Positions 23,755 through 35,800 of a DNA stretch of 64,000 bases are shown here, piece after piece. Below the pieces are notes generated by a model. The model had not been told where the DNA came from and did no database searches. It was given only the letters and a program-made list of their open reading frames with translations. The stretch comes from Norana najaformis. Taxonomy: Eukaryota; Annelida; Clitellata; Crassiclitellata; Hormogastridae. The DNA is taken from assembly GCA_964023275.1 (NCBI GenBank), contig OZ029914.1, positions 35,824,424-35,888,423 on the forward strand, in the 5' to 3' direction. Each line of letters opens with the position of its first letter. Position 1 is the stretch's first letter. Position numbers and translations under genes: made by a program.

Positions 23755-23805
23755 GGCACACGCACACATACACACACACCTACACATACACACTATACAC
23801 ACTAT
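23755..23805. repeat. Microsatellite (CA)n at LINE 5' junction
   Basis: Interrupted CA/ACAC run. The LINE begins directly after it, and CA repeats resume beyond the LINE's 3' end at 25314, so the LINE appears to have inserted into the CA tract. Confidence 0.75.
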
Positions 23806-25312
23806 ATAACTCACTCATTAACCCACACCAGTCTGGTTTTACTAAACGCCACTCAACCGAAACTCTGCTGACATCTCTCTACAACAAGCTTGTTTCTGCC
23901 ATTTCTCATCAACAGGTTTCTTGTCTCTGTCTCCTTGATATCTCTGCAGCCTTCGACACCTTAGATCACAATATCTTACTCCACCGAGTTTCAACCTGGT
24001 TTGGTTTTGCTGACACTGCTCTCCTATGGATACAGTCTTATCTCTCCTCCCGCTCTTTCTCTGTTAAAACTTCGGAAGCCTCTTCTAAGTCATGCCCTCT
24101 CACTTGCGGAGTTCCACAAGGCTCCGTTCTTGGACCTCTTCTGTTTATCCTCTACACTACCCCATTCAGTTCACTCATTAAAGCATCCTTCGCTGACCAT
24201 CACCTCTATGCTGATGACACCCAACTATTCATCTCTTTCTCTCCAAATTGTTTCAATGAGTCTACAGATCATCTTCTTTGTGTGGTTAAACAAATCTTCT
24301 CTTGGATGACATCTAATATCTTATGCCTGAACCCATCTAAAACTGAATTCATACTTATAGGCCTACGTGATCAGCTCAAGAAAATTCCTGACCCCTCTAT
24401 CTCCCTCAGCCTGGACTCTGCCTCCACCCACACCTTTAATACTAACTCCTCTGTCCGTAATTTAGGTGTTATTTTCGACCAGAACCTTACTTTTTCTGAT
24501 CATATCACCCATCTTTCCCGCTCTTGCTTTATGCATATCCGCGACCTTCGCAGAATCCGTCCTATGCTTGACTTCAAAACCGCATCTATCATTGCCACAT
24601 CCATAGTTCATGCAAAACTTGACTACTGCAATTCACTTTTCCTCAATATTGACACAACTCAGATAAACCGCCTACAAGCTATCCAGAATGCTCTCGCTCG
24701 TGATGTCACCAAAACCCCCAAACACCATCACATCACCCCCTGTTCTCAAATCACTGCACTGGCTTAAAATACCAGAACGAATAGAGTACAAAGTCTTATC
24801 CCTCACCTACAACACACTTAAATCCTCCCAACCCTCCTATCTTCGTCACTTATTTACTATCCAACCACTCCGTTCAACCCGCTCCTCATCTGTCCTAACA
24901 CTTCTTCGCCCTCCCGTCACCTCATCCTTAAAATTTGGAAATCGCTCCATAGCCATAGCTGCCCCACCCCTTTGGAATAAACTCCCGCCATAATTGCGAC
25001 AGTTGTCTGGTCAATCATACGAACTCACCAACACTTCACCTCTTTCAGTTTATGCGCAGGTCTTTCACTCAAGACTGAAAACACTTCTTTTCCAAAAATC
25101 TTATCCTGATTCTTCCTCTTCCCCTTCTCTCTTCTCGCTTCAATTTCAAACATCATCCACCGTAGCCGTCCGACTATCTGACTCCTGGGTCTTGACCTGG
25201 AACCGAACTCTTTTGCCTAGCGATTTTGTTTTGACTGAGCGCCTGTGAATATGCTGCTTCCCGCGACTTAGCTTTCGTTGGGCGCTGTAGAAATCTCCAG
25301 ATTACGATTACA
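23806..25312 (+). mobile_element. 5'-truncated CR1/L2-like LINE (T1 master-type copy)
   Basis: Non-LTR retrotransposon ORF2. One frame is open from the CA tract to 24767 with the RT signatures HQSGFTKRHSTETLL, LDISAAFDTLDH, GVPQGSVLGPLLF, YADDTQLF and LNPSKTEFILIG. The frame then shifts once near 24740 to SLHWLKIPERIEYKVLSL and ..AAPPLWNKLPP, with a stop just after. It ends in a tail with GACTGAGCGCCTGTGAA and GATTACGATTACA, no poly(A). Endonuclease domain and ORF1 are absent. The same tail recurs at 5.1, 17.4, 38, 39.5, 56.7 and 60 kb. This copy is the least decayed here, so it is probably among the youngest. Confidence 0.9.
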
Positions 25313-26476
25313 GTATACACACACACGCAACCACACACAGACCTCTATCTGAAGTTTAGCTCAAGCACCCGTACTTGTCTTTGGCTGAAACAACGGCCAA
25401 TTTTCACATGCTGGTGAGTCAACTTCCTCTGCCCATGTCAAAGTCTCAGCCCTGAAACCTCGAGTCCGAATCTTGATAATGGAAGCAGAAGTCTGCAACC
25501 GAGTCAAACGTGACTCGAGTCTGAGTCTGAATCAGGAGTCCAACAACTCTATCATTATTAATTTGTAGACCGAGATATAGTCTCTATTGGGTTATAAAAC
25601 ACCTTAACAGCAGTAACACAGATTTCTTGAAGATACAACGCATGCATACTGTTGGTATTTATATGAAAACCGTTCTACAAAAACGTTCCCGTTTAATAAC
25701 AAACTTTTTAAAAACCAAGTTAAGAAACAAGTTGACTTCGTAATTAGAAATATAAGAAACTACTTATCTAGGCTAACTTTCTGTAGAGGTGGTTACAAAA
25801 GAACACCCAGTAAAATCACAAAAGTAAAAGAAAACTACTCAGAATGAAGTCTCTAAAGTCAGTTTTTCTGTTTTGACAATCAGTAAAACACCAAAATGCT
25901 TGAACTTGTAGATTATGCTGGTGGACTTGATTAAATAGAAGATGATGTAGGTACACTATTTTTTCCGCAATACAAAATTAAACGTAGCAAACCAAAAACT
26001 CACAAAGAACTTCATTTTAACAAATTATTGTCTGCAACTATAATCTGTGAACCTTACCCTGTGGCTCAAATTTAGTATTAACTGTTGTTAATAATTACTA
26101 CCCTGTCAATGGTCAGAATTATTCCAAATTTTGCACACAAAATCAAAGATATTTTCGGGCTAGCAGTCCAGTAAATAATTGATTGAAAACTCACAATTAG
26201 GCAACTAACACCTACTGTAGCTGTGGCACTCATGAAAAACAACACTACTTATCTATTAACATCTGCATCTTCTTCAACTACAGGCAATCCTAAAGTGATG
26301 CCTACTAACAACTTACACTAAGTGGTTAAAAGGAATGTAGACATTACAGGTCCGACAATCAAGTAGTCATTATATCCTAATCAGCAACCGTACCTTATTG
26401 AAACAGGTATGATAAGGAAAGGCTCATCTAATATCCACGCACCTCATCAACAGTCATCAGAGCCACACTCCTGGAG
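25313..26476. other. Spacer between LINE and gene A 3' end
   Basis: AT-rich; CA run at its start. No gene seen. Part of it may be 3' UTR of gene A. Confidence 0.5.
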
Positions 26477-26482
26477 TTTAAT
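26477..26482 (-). terminator. Candidate poly(A) signal for gene A
   Basis: ATTAAA on the minus strand about 325 bases past the gene A stop codon. It is the first plausible signal I noticed; no transcript evidence. Confidence 0.25.
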
Positions 26483-26805
26483 TATAATTTGGTTAACGTA
26501 AAGAACTGAGTCGCTTTCAAGCGATCACACGAAGCACTGGGATTTGAACTCTAGACAGGGCAATGTAAGGCAACATTTTAGCAATCTGACACCAACACAA
26601 GTGTATAGAAGAGCACCGTTATGTAGAATTAGATAGTTGATTTCCACAAGTGTTCAAGCCACTCTACAGTCTCCGTTAGTAGATATTACGTCCAAAAGCA
26701 TAACAATGAACATGAACTTTGGAATGAAGAACCTCATTTGCTCAATTTCTCCATCGATTCTGTTTGTATCGCAGAGCCAGAGCAGACTGCAGCCTATGGA
26801 GATGG

Positions 26806-26844
26806 TTAGATGGATGGTTCTGCAAATGGAATTTCTTCTGTTTC
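26806..26844 (-). CDS. ADAM17: Gene A exon 25: C-terminus
   Basis: Residues [12 protein letters not shown] then TAA. Acceptor TTTATTTTAG. In phase with exon 24 and closes the total at a whole number of codons. Confidence 0.75.
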   Translation of the reverse strand, partial: ETEEIPFAEPSI

Positions 26845-29800
26845 CTAAAATAAACATTCAAACACTAACTACTACATAAACCAAATGAAAATGAACCCCT
26901 ACTATACTGGCAATTCTTCTGCAGTCTCATAGCTATATGTATCTATAATATGTGTGTCACAGAAATTCTCTAGAATCATATCTAGCATCATTGTGAAGTA
27001 ACCACTCATTTAACTACCACAGTCCCAGAGGGCACGATAGGATATTTGGCCGACAGCATGAAGATTGCAATCCAACAACTTTTTGTGAATTTTCATTTTC
27101 TTTGGTGCACTAGGTCTAGGATATGAACTCAGGAGGCACAGGGGAAAGGCAATAACTTTGGTAATCAGCAACACAGCCATCAGCCAATTTTTCTTGTGAG
27201 CCTAAACACACATCACTAATTTCTTTCTACTGAAGTGCAACCTAAGGTATAAATACTCTTATGTCAGAGTTAACATTTCACCTGCAATCAAATCCTTTAT
27301 GTGTTTAGGTTGTATTTATGGAGTAAACACGTACTTTATGGAATACACATATTTCACATACAATAATATTATTATAATTTTTATTATTATTATTTATTAT
27401 AATTTTTATTATTATTATCATTATTATTATTATCATTAGTAGTAGTAGTAGTATTATTATTATTAGTATAAAAGTTGTAATGTCCGCAGACACACAGCGA
27501 TGCAAATCTGAGGTTAGTCAGATACAATACTCATCATAATTATTGCACTGAAGTTTTAAAATTAAAGCACTTATAAACGTAAAAAATGTTTGATTTAAGC
27601 AAAAACGGCTAAATTAAGATTTGTTTGACCAAATTACGTTAAAAAGTCATAATGCATAATTTTGACCTAAATGACCCTTGTAACTAGTTTCTATAAAATT
27701 GCATCATGCAATTTTGTCAGAGTGGGTCACATTTGTTTGTGCATCTACGTAGAAACTACTCAGACGTGTGGTCCTGGGGCTGAAAGATCTAGCAGAAGTA
27801 CAAGAAATTACTAAAAAGTTCAAAACATAGCTTACTTGTAGAGCTTATGACTGAATTGGTTTACCTGTTGGATGATTTGCTGAAGAACTTTTCTCATTTT
27901 CTCCTTTTCAAGTTGCTGGAACGCAAAAGATTCAAGACAGGCTTAGCTCTATTCTTTTTCCACAGGTAATAATTTGCTTTAGCCAAACTCAGCTTAAATA
28001 CAAAAAAAGCATCACAAGAAGTTCTGGTGTATTTTATTTAACTTTTAAGCCTTCACTGTCTTTGTTCCATCAGTCGGAAATTGCCCTTCCACATAGTGGT
28101 TCAGAGCCATCTCTTTCAGGACTGTCATCAGAGGCATTACTGGAAGCGGCAGTTCATCTTACCGTCTTGTTCTTTATCGTCCTGACAACTGTGACCTTTT
28201 GCTTGGTTTTGCAATAGTTTAGTATTTTAGCCACTGCATTTTGGAGTGTTTTGTATTTTTCTTTTGCTGCTTTTATTTGATTTATAAATTAGACTGCATT
28301 TATTAGTCACTTGTTTCTCACTTAACATTTACTTAATTATATAAATGTGTAATTGTAATTGTAATGAGTGACTGACTTACACTTCGCTTCTGCTTCCAAG
28401 TCACCGAAGCTCGACTATCAGCAACAGCTGCAGTTTCAGTAGTAACACGGTCAGTAGCTGCAGTGCCAGCTGCCTCAACCTCATCTCCAGCCTCAACACC
28501 AGCACCTGCATCAACATCAGCACCCTCAGTGCCAACATCTGCAACATCAACACTGATATCAGTTGCAGTGGCAGCAGCATCACCTTTAGCACCACCAGTC
28601 TGCGTTCCACTCAAAGCTTCCTAGAAAGAAAATAAAATTAACATCAAAAATAAAAACAAAAATCAACAATCCTCATGAAATTTCCGCAACATGCTCGGCT
28701 ACTGACAAATTCTCATATACTGAACAAAACTTGGTGGGTGTTGATGTGAGGGATACTATTCTGCCATCAGGCCAGGGAGTGCCAGTTGGTGAGCATAACC
28801 ATGCGATGCTTAGAAAGTCTAGCTACGTAGAAAGTCTAGCTACATAGAAAGTCTAGCTACATGACATTCCCTCTTTTAGAATTTCATACAAACTATTTGT
28901 TACTGATCTGCCCTATCATTTTTGATACAAAAGTGTTGCTATAAACTAAAATTGTCACTCATGACAAGACTGCTAGTGAAAACAAGACACCTAAACATGC
29001 CACCTCCTCTGATTGCAGCATTTCCTGCAAACTTGAGAAAAGCAGTGATGACAAAAACTTCAGAAAATATATCAGCTTTATTATTTTCAAGAACACTTAA
29101 GGCTAGCTTTAAACTTGAAGCATTACTAGCATATCACTATCAAGCTATGAAAAAAAGTTGAAAATATGTGGTGTGACAACATAAGAAAAAAAAGGAGCAG
29201 AGAAGACCATTATTGAAGCTTTTATCATCATCAGTGCAGTTGAAGAGGTTTTTTGAACCAGCACTAGCCAAGATGAAGCCAGGTAAAAATTATTTAGCAA
29301 ACACACAGGAACATTAGGGCAGAAATTCTTCTGTGCAAAAGTTGTAGTAGATTTGTGTAATGGTATGGATGACAGTACTGGACACTATCCTAGCTTTCAA
29401 GAGAAAGCTATAAAGGACATTGGCTATTGAACATTCCCAGTAAGTTGCAGTGGTTTTAATAAGGACTAAATGTCTTCTGAACACCTTAAACCCATGTTAT
29501 GTTACACTTAAACCAATGTTATGTTACACTTAAACCAATGTATGTTAGGCTATGTTATCTTATTGCCTGTAAAAGGTGATTAAAAGGGCGGATTTGCCCT
29601 AAACTTGCTTCTGTTAGTATTAGCTTTTATTTCAAGAACTCCTGAACCCATATGCAATTTGGCAAACTACCTGCTGCATCTGATTCAACCATTACTTGTT
29701 CTCTACTGATGCCAAGAAAATATCATCAATCCTTGCGTAATTGTGTGCTGTGCCAATAGAGGCCTTCATATCATATTGTCCATGGTAGCAAAAAATGCAA

Positions 29801-32800
29801 ATTTCAGAATTATAGCCATGGCCAGAAGTGATGTGACAACCTCTCACATGAAAGCATGAGTAGCAAGTAATGTGCTCAGCACTCAGCAGATCAATTACAA
29901 ACTGAATACACATACAACATAAACAATTTAGAACAAACAATATAATGCCTTGAAATTTCTGTCAACCTGAAGAGAACCCACTGTACTGCTCCTCTGTCTC
30001 TTCCCTCTCTGGTCTCCAGATGTTGTACTTCGCTTATTTTTGGAAAACCCTTCTGACTTAACACAACGTTCATGAGTAAACTGGTGCACAGCGCTTAACT
30101 TTCAAGTACACAGTCTGCTTCAGAGGTGAAGCTTTAGAAATCTTGAGTTTAGCAAAACAACTGTGAATAATTATTTAATACTTAACTTCATTTCAAAATA
30201 GTTTGGCAACTTACTTCGACCACCTCTTTGATCAGTTTAGTTCTCTCTCTTTTGTCCACCCTGTCCTGTACACCACCATAATACATGTTAACGAAACTCT
30301 GAAAGCTAAAAATTATTGGTAATACATTTTTAGAATGGGGTTTAAGTATGTATTAGGCATCGAAATAACTACAGAATTAAATAAATTCCTTAAATTTCTT
30401 CCACACAACTTCACCATAGAGCATCTGATATTCTCTTGTTTGACTGACAATTGATCCAATTATTTCCAGTTATTTTACTCAAAGGATGAGGAAAATTCAT
30501 CAACACACAAAATTTTTGTGTTTCAGAATACTCCAAGTGTTGAGGCATTTCTTAGGTGCAGAATACACTTATCTAAAGTCAATACAATGCTACAATTACA
30601 GAAGTTTGGCATAAGACCACGATTTAAGATAACGTGGCTATTATAAAAATAACCAGAACATCTAACTGAGCTGTTGTTGAAATAAGTAAGTTGTTACTAA
30701 AGTTACATACCAAATAGCATATTACACAGCTTGGGGGTATCCACACCATCAAAGACACGCCAATAATAGTGACAACAATGTTGTTTCTCATGAATTTCAC
30801 TAAAACAGATACAGAATGCAACACAAGTCTACAAAGTCTCAATGTTGTTTCTCATGAACTTCACTAAAACAGATACAGAATGCAACACAAGTCTACAAGT
30901 CTCAATGTTGTTTCTCATGAATTTCACTAAAACAGATACAGAATGCAACACAAGTCTTCAAAGTCTCAATGTTGTTTCTAATCAACTTCACTTTGCCAGT
31001 GAATAGCTTTAGCGAATCTAACGATAAGTAACCATCTCACAAAATGAGTCCTAAGATGTACTTTTCATATTTGCAGATTTTAATAAAATGTGACCATGCC
31101 TGAGGAAACCCTCATAAAATCAGAAAAATTCTAAAATTAATTAATGAACTTTTTCTTTTAATGATGTTTAATATCATATCAGCTAGCATAGAAAGTATAT
31201 CTGATCAGTTTCTCTTCAACTGAGGCTATATAAATGTCCAATTACAATTACAAATACACAAGGGTGAAACACAAATGCATTTCTCAGTCTGCCACCAAGC
31301 AAACAGCAAATCAACTGAGGTTCTCAGACACAAGCAACTTGTTTCTTACATTTCAAAACACAACATGTGCTACACCTAACAATGTTGGTCCCTCAGCAGT
31401 GGAAGACAAACTTCTTTAAGCAGTAGCTGTAAATGAAACTAAAAAATTCACAAATGAACAGTACATGTATTTCTAAAGTAAAGCAAAGAAGCAAATCTCA
31501 TTTTCTAGATTTTTCACAACTGTAACAAATTGATCCAACTTACCAATATCCTCTGGGGTAGAAACATCTAAAATCTCCCAAAGCCGATGGATTATACCAC
31601 GCACAGTGCGAGCACAAACACCCTGAAATAGTTGGAAAACTGATTAAAATTCCAGTGACTCAGGAAGCTAAACATATTCCACAAACTCACTGTGCTTTGA
31701 AATGGGATAACCATGCTACACAGAGAATTACAGTCTCTACTGCTTTGGTGAGCTAAGAGAAGTTTCAAAAATAAATGCCTGCTCATATTTAAAAATTAGC
31801 ATATTATTATATCTCTTTACCTTAGGTAGAAGTGATTAATGAGTAATGAAAATTACGGATTTATATCCTAAAGATTAGAGGTCATCAAAAAGTTGTTTCA
31901 AAACAATTACCTTTCTAGATAGCCTCAAAACAGAATCCGTGATTTCCAGTGATCTGTTTTCTACTTATTACCTAATTTTTCATAGAAGCCAATCATTTCA
32001 CTGCTTGTCACAGAAAAATAGGTTCTTCAAATAAGGTTATCACATCATTATTTCTTAAATATGGAAACTGTACATCCAGGACACCATGAATAAGTGCAAC
32101 TCAGGTTTACTTACATCTTTGTCGCACGCTCCAATGATGCACGGCATGCCCTCAGGCATGTTCTTAACTGACCTTCCATCAGTGGCAAAAGGCCTGCACA
32201 GACCTTGCTGATTCATACAACAGTACTTGCAGGCATCTTCCACTGTACAAAAGCAACAACAATGTGAGATCTGCCTGTCCAACACTCTTGCACAATTATG
32301 CTTTCTTGTGAATTGTCCTCCTGGAGATCAATCTCCTAGTGAAAATACTGTTTCACGAAAGATGGCCAAAGAAATATTTAGATCTGATAGATATCCATAT
32401 TTCAGCACCTTTAAGCGGTTCTTAAATGGTGCTGTTTGTATATAAACAGAACAATATATTGCATAATATAGACTATCTAATACAATATATGCATACATAC
32501 GTACATACATATATACATGACAATATATTGGAATCATGAATGCCAGTTGCTGATAATTCTAGAGAAACTTTTACCAATGTTTTATAATAGTACAGTAATT
32601 GAAATAAAAATAAAAGTTCATTTGTTGTAATAAGGTCAGATTTCATACTCATATTCCATATTCGTGAAAGGTTCTGTCTGGACCCTGAAACAATAGCCCT
32701 TGACGTTTCTTTGTCTCTGTTCAAACCAACACTGAATACCATATTTTATTTATTGAAGTCCTATGCTGCCAGCTTGGAAGCATCTTTGAAAAGTGTCAAA

Positions 32801-35800
32801 GTATAAGTTTACAATATGAAGTTATTAAAAGTTTTTTGAAACTTTCAGGTTTAAACTTTTTACATTAGTGCCTCCAGCTGTACTACTGTAACAGACTAGA
32901 ATAAGCAGGACACTCAGAAAAGATGAAAACAAAAGCTACAGAAATTGTTACACTAAAAAAGATAGTGAAAAAATACCTGCATCACACGTGCAACTCTCGT
33001 AGCCAAACACACCACACATGGATATGCACTCGCCCCTTGAACACTGGCCCCTTCACAAGAAAAACCACTTCCATAATAAACACTGTCAAGCCAAACATGT
33101 ATGCATGCAGGTAGCATGTATGTATTTACATATGCATGCATGTATGTATGTATGTATGTGTATATGTATGCATGTAGGCCTATATATGTATTTATCTGGA
33201 CATTTTAAGGGCATATTCAAATATTCTAAAAGCAGAAGCTATTTCTGCTCCATCCCTCCCTCCCCCTCTTCCTCTCTCTCTTTCTCTCTCTGCCAAATAG
33301 CTTGTATGCAGGCCTCACTCTTTTTTCGCAGTAACTAACTTAAATATGTTTTAGAGCCTGCAGCTCTGCTGGTGAATTTTCAAACTTTAGGTATAATCTA
33401 TGAGCAGAGCTGCACTGGTTGCCCATGTAAAAAATGCCTTGAGTTTAAGATCTTTATTTTATACCCAGGTAAGCTGTACTCTATCCCATTTTAGGAAATT
33501 TGCATTTTGGTCTCATCTGTACCTGGCTGCTGATCTCTTTGCTCTGTGGCTGTTCTTCTGCTTCATACTTCCACAAAGCAACATGTATAGCAACATGGTA
33601 TATTTCTCTTGGCTGCCAAGCAGCAGGCAACATAAGCTTCTTGTCCTTTCTCTGCCAACAGTTAAGGACCATACAACTCAACTGTGGTCTTTGTTGTCAG
33701 GTCTCTTGAACAGGCATTATGTAAATGTGCGATTACAATTACAATTACAAAATGTAAGTGTTTGCACTTACTCGTTGAAGCACTTTGTGCCATCTGGTTT
33801 AGCTTTTGCTTCTGGACAGCTGGCTTTACTTCCACTTGGCAAAGTTAAAGAATAATGTAAAGTATGTACATGTACACCGTATATTATTAGTATATTATTA
33901 GTATATTATTATACAACATAATATTAGGCCTATATTACCAAACTATGTGATGATGCTCAAAATTTTATGAAAATTTTGTTACCAATACCAAATAAAAATG
34001 ACTTCAGAATCATTGGTACAAGTAAAAACCAATAAAATTTCATAAAGGATATGCAGAAATTAGAGAATTCTTTACACAGAATCTTCCAATTTGCAGAGCA
34101 AAAAAAATTCAACAAAATCTGATACTGAGGTTGTATGCGATTTAATTATTTACAGTACTTTGATACTGAGTGTGCAGTACTTGGTTAAAGGATACTCGCA
34201 GAAACTGTCCATTCTACAGAAATCTGGTGACGTTTTAAAACATGTGACGTTTACATCTCTTGTGATAATCTGACAATTTCGACAGCAGGGAGAGTTGAGG
34301 TCACTGCCAACACCACATAAACAACTACATGTACGTTGTACACTAACTGCAGCTGGGTATTACCATCATGCATTTTAAGAACCTTACAAAGCTGCTGGAT
34401 ACCGGCTATCTAACAGTTCTAAAAGGTGCAACATAAGATAAGATGAGAATGTTTCTTGAGCCTTTTGAGCCAGTAGAGTTTGAATTCTCAGTGGAAGATT
34501 GTTCCAGAAGGGAGGATCCAGTGCATTTCACTAATCCTTGGTAATGTCTGAAATGGGACTGCTTTCCTGCTCAATCATATTGTTGATGATGTTTCATTTG
34601 GTATTCAATACCTTCACTGAATGAAGTTCAACCCAATTTATGCATGCATTGGGATGAGTGAAAATTTGGTCCACTTGATGAGGAAGAGCAGTGCATGCTT
34701 CTAAACAACAATGACACAGACCACAATGAAAACCACAACATAAACAAGTTTATATAAAACCCTTGAAGATCTGGGCTGCAAATTTCAGTTCTAGCATCTC
34801 AACTTCGTTTATTGATCCCAATACGATTGACAAAGACTACAAAGTACTACAAAGTAAAATAGGTCGTTGGAGAACACGTGACCAACCCAGAAAGGACCAA
34901 AGTCCCACTTAATGAGACCTGCCTATTAATGAACAATAAAGACAGCAATAAAGAACTCCAGCAAATGAGTAGTAGATCTGAACGAAAGGAAACATCTTAA
35001 TTAAATGAAACATCTTAACTAAAAGAAACATCTTAACTAAAAGAAACATCTTAAAAAAGGAAATGGCTTAACTAAAGGAAACATAAAAGGGCGATATTTA
35101 TAACTTGCTAAATTAGCATTACCATAAAAACAGAGACAAAATTAAATGGATGAACAACTGGAATCACTTACCTACACAGAGCCGAAGCTCTTAGCATGCA
35201 GTTGCTGTCACAGCAAGGGTCTAAACTGTCAATGACACTGAGCCCAGGGTCACACTGTTCACCAGATTCCACAATGTAGTTGCCACAAAATGCGCCTCGC
35301 TTCACTGCACAACCAGCCAACCAAGGCACAGTAAGGTAAACACTAAATTGTTACACAACCCTGTCACACCCCTTCTATTACTCTATCAATTTTTATCACA
35401 GCAGTTTCTACTTCAATTCACTGAATTTTTTTAGTTTTTCGTGTTATTATTGTTATTATTATTTAGTTACTGTGAACATTCTCTGTACTATTACCATTAC
35501 CTTTATCAAGCGATTTACCTTTACCTTTTCACCTGTAATACATTAGCAATAATAATAATGATGATAATATCATTATCATTACAGTGTGGATGCATTTATG
35601 CGCTCCCATTTTATCCATAATTCCATATAATGCGAAATGGCGTCATGTCCCCCAAAGCTATTAACTTAACACAATGTGTTTGCTAAAGCGCAGTACAAAG
35701 AATTACAGTGTCGCACTAAATATCTAAATATAGGAAATAAGTTTAATAAAATCACATGAACATGCACTGTAAAGCCGATTTCCTTTTCTTTTTCATTGCC

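Noticed and set aside
26637-26879. Overlapping ORFs on both strands near the gene A 3' end
   Set aside because: Only the 39 bases 26844-26806 join in phase to gene A; the rest is 3' UTR and its antisense.
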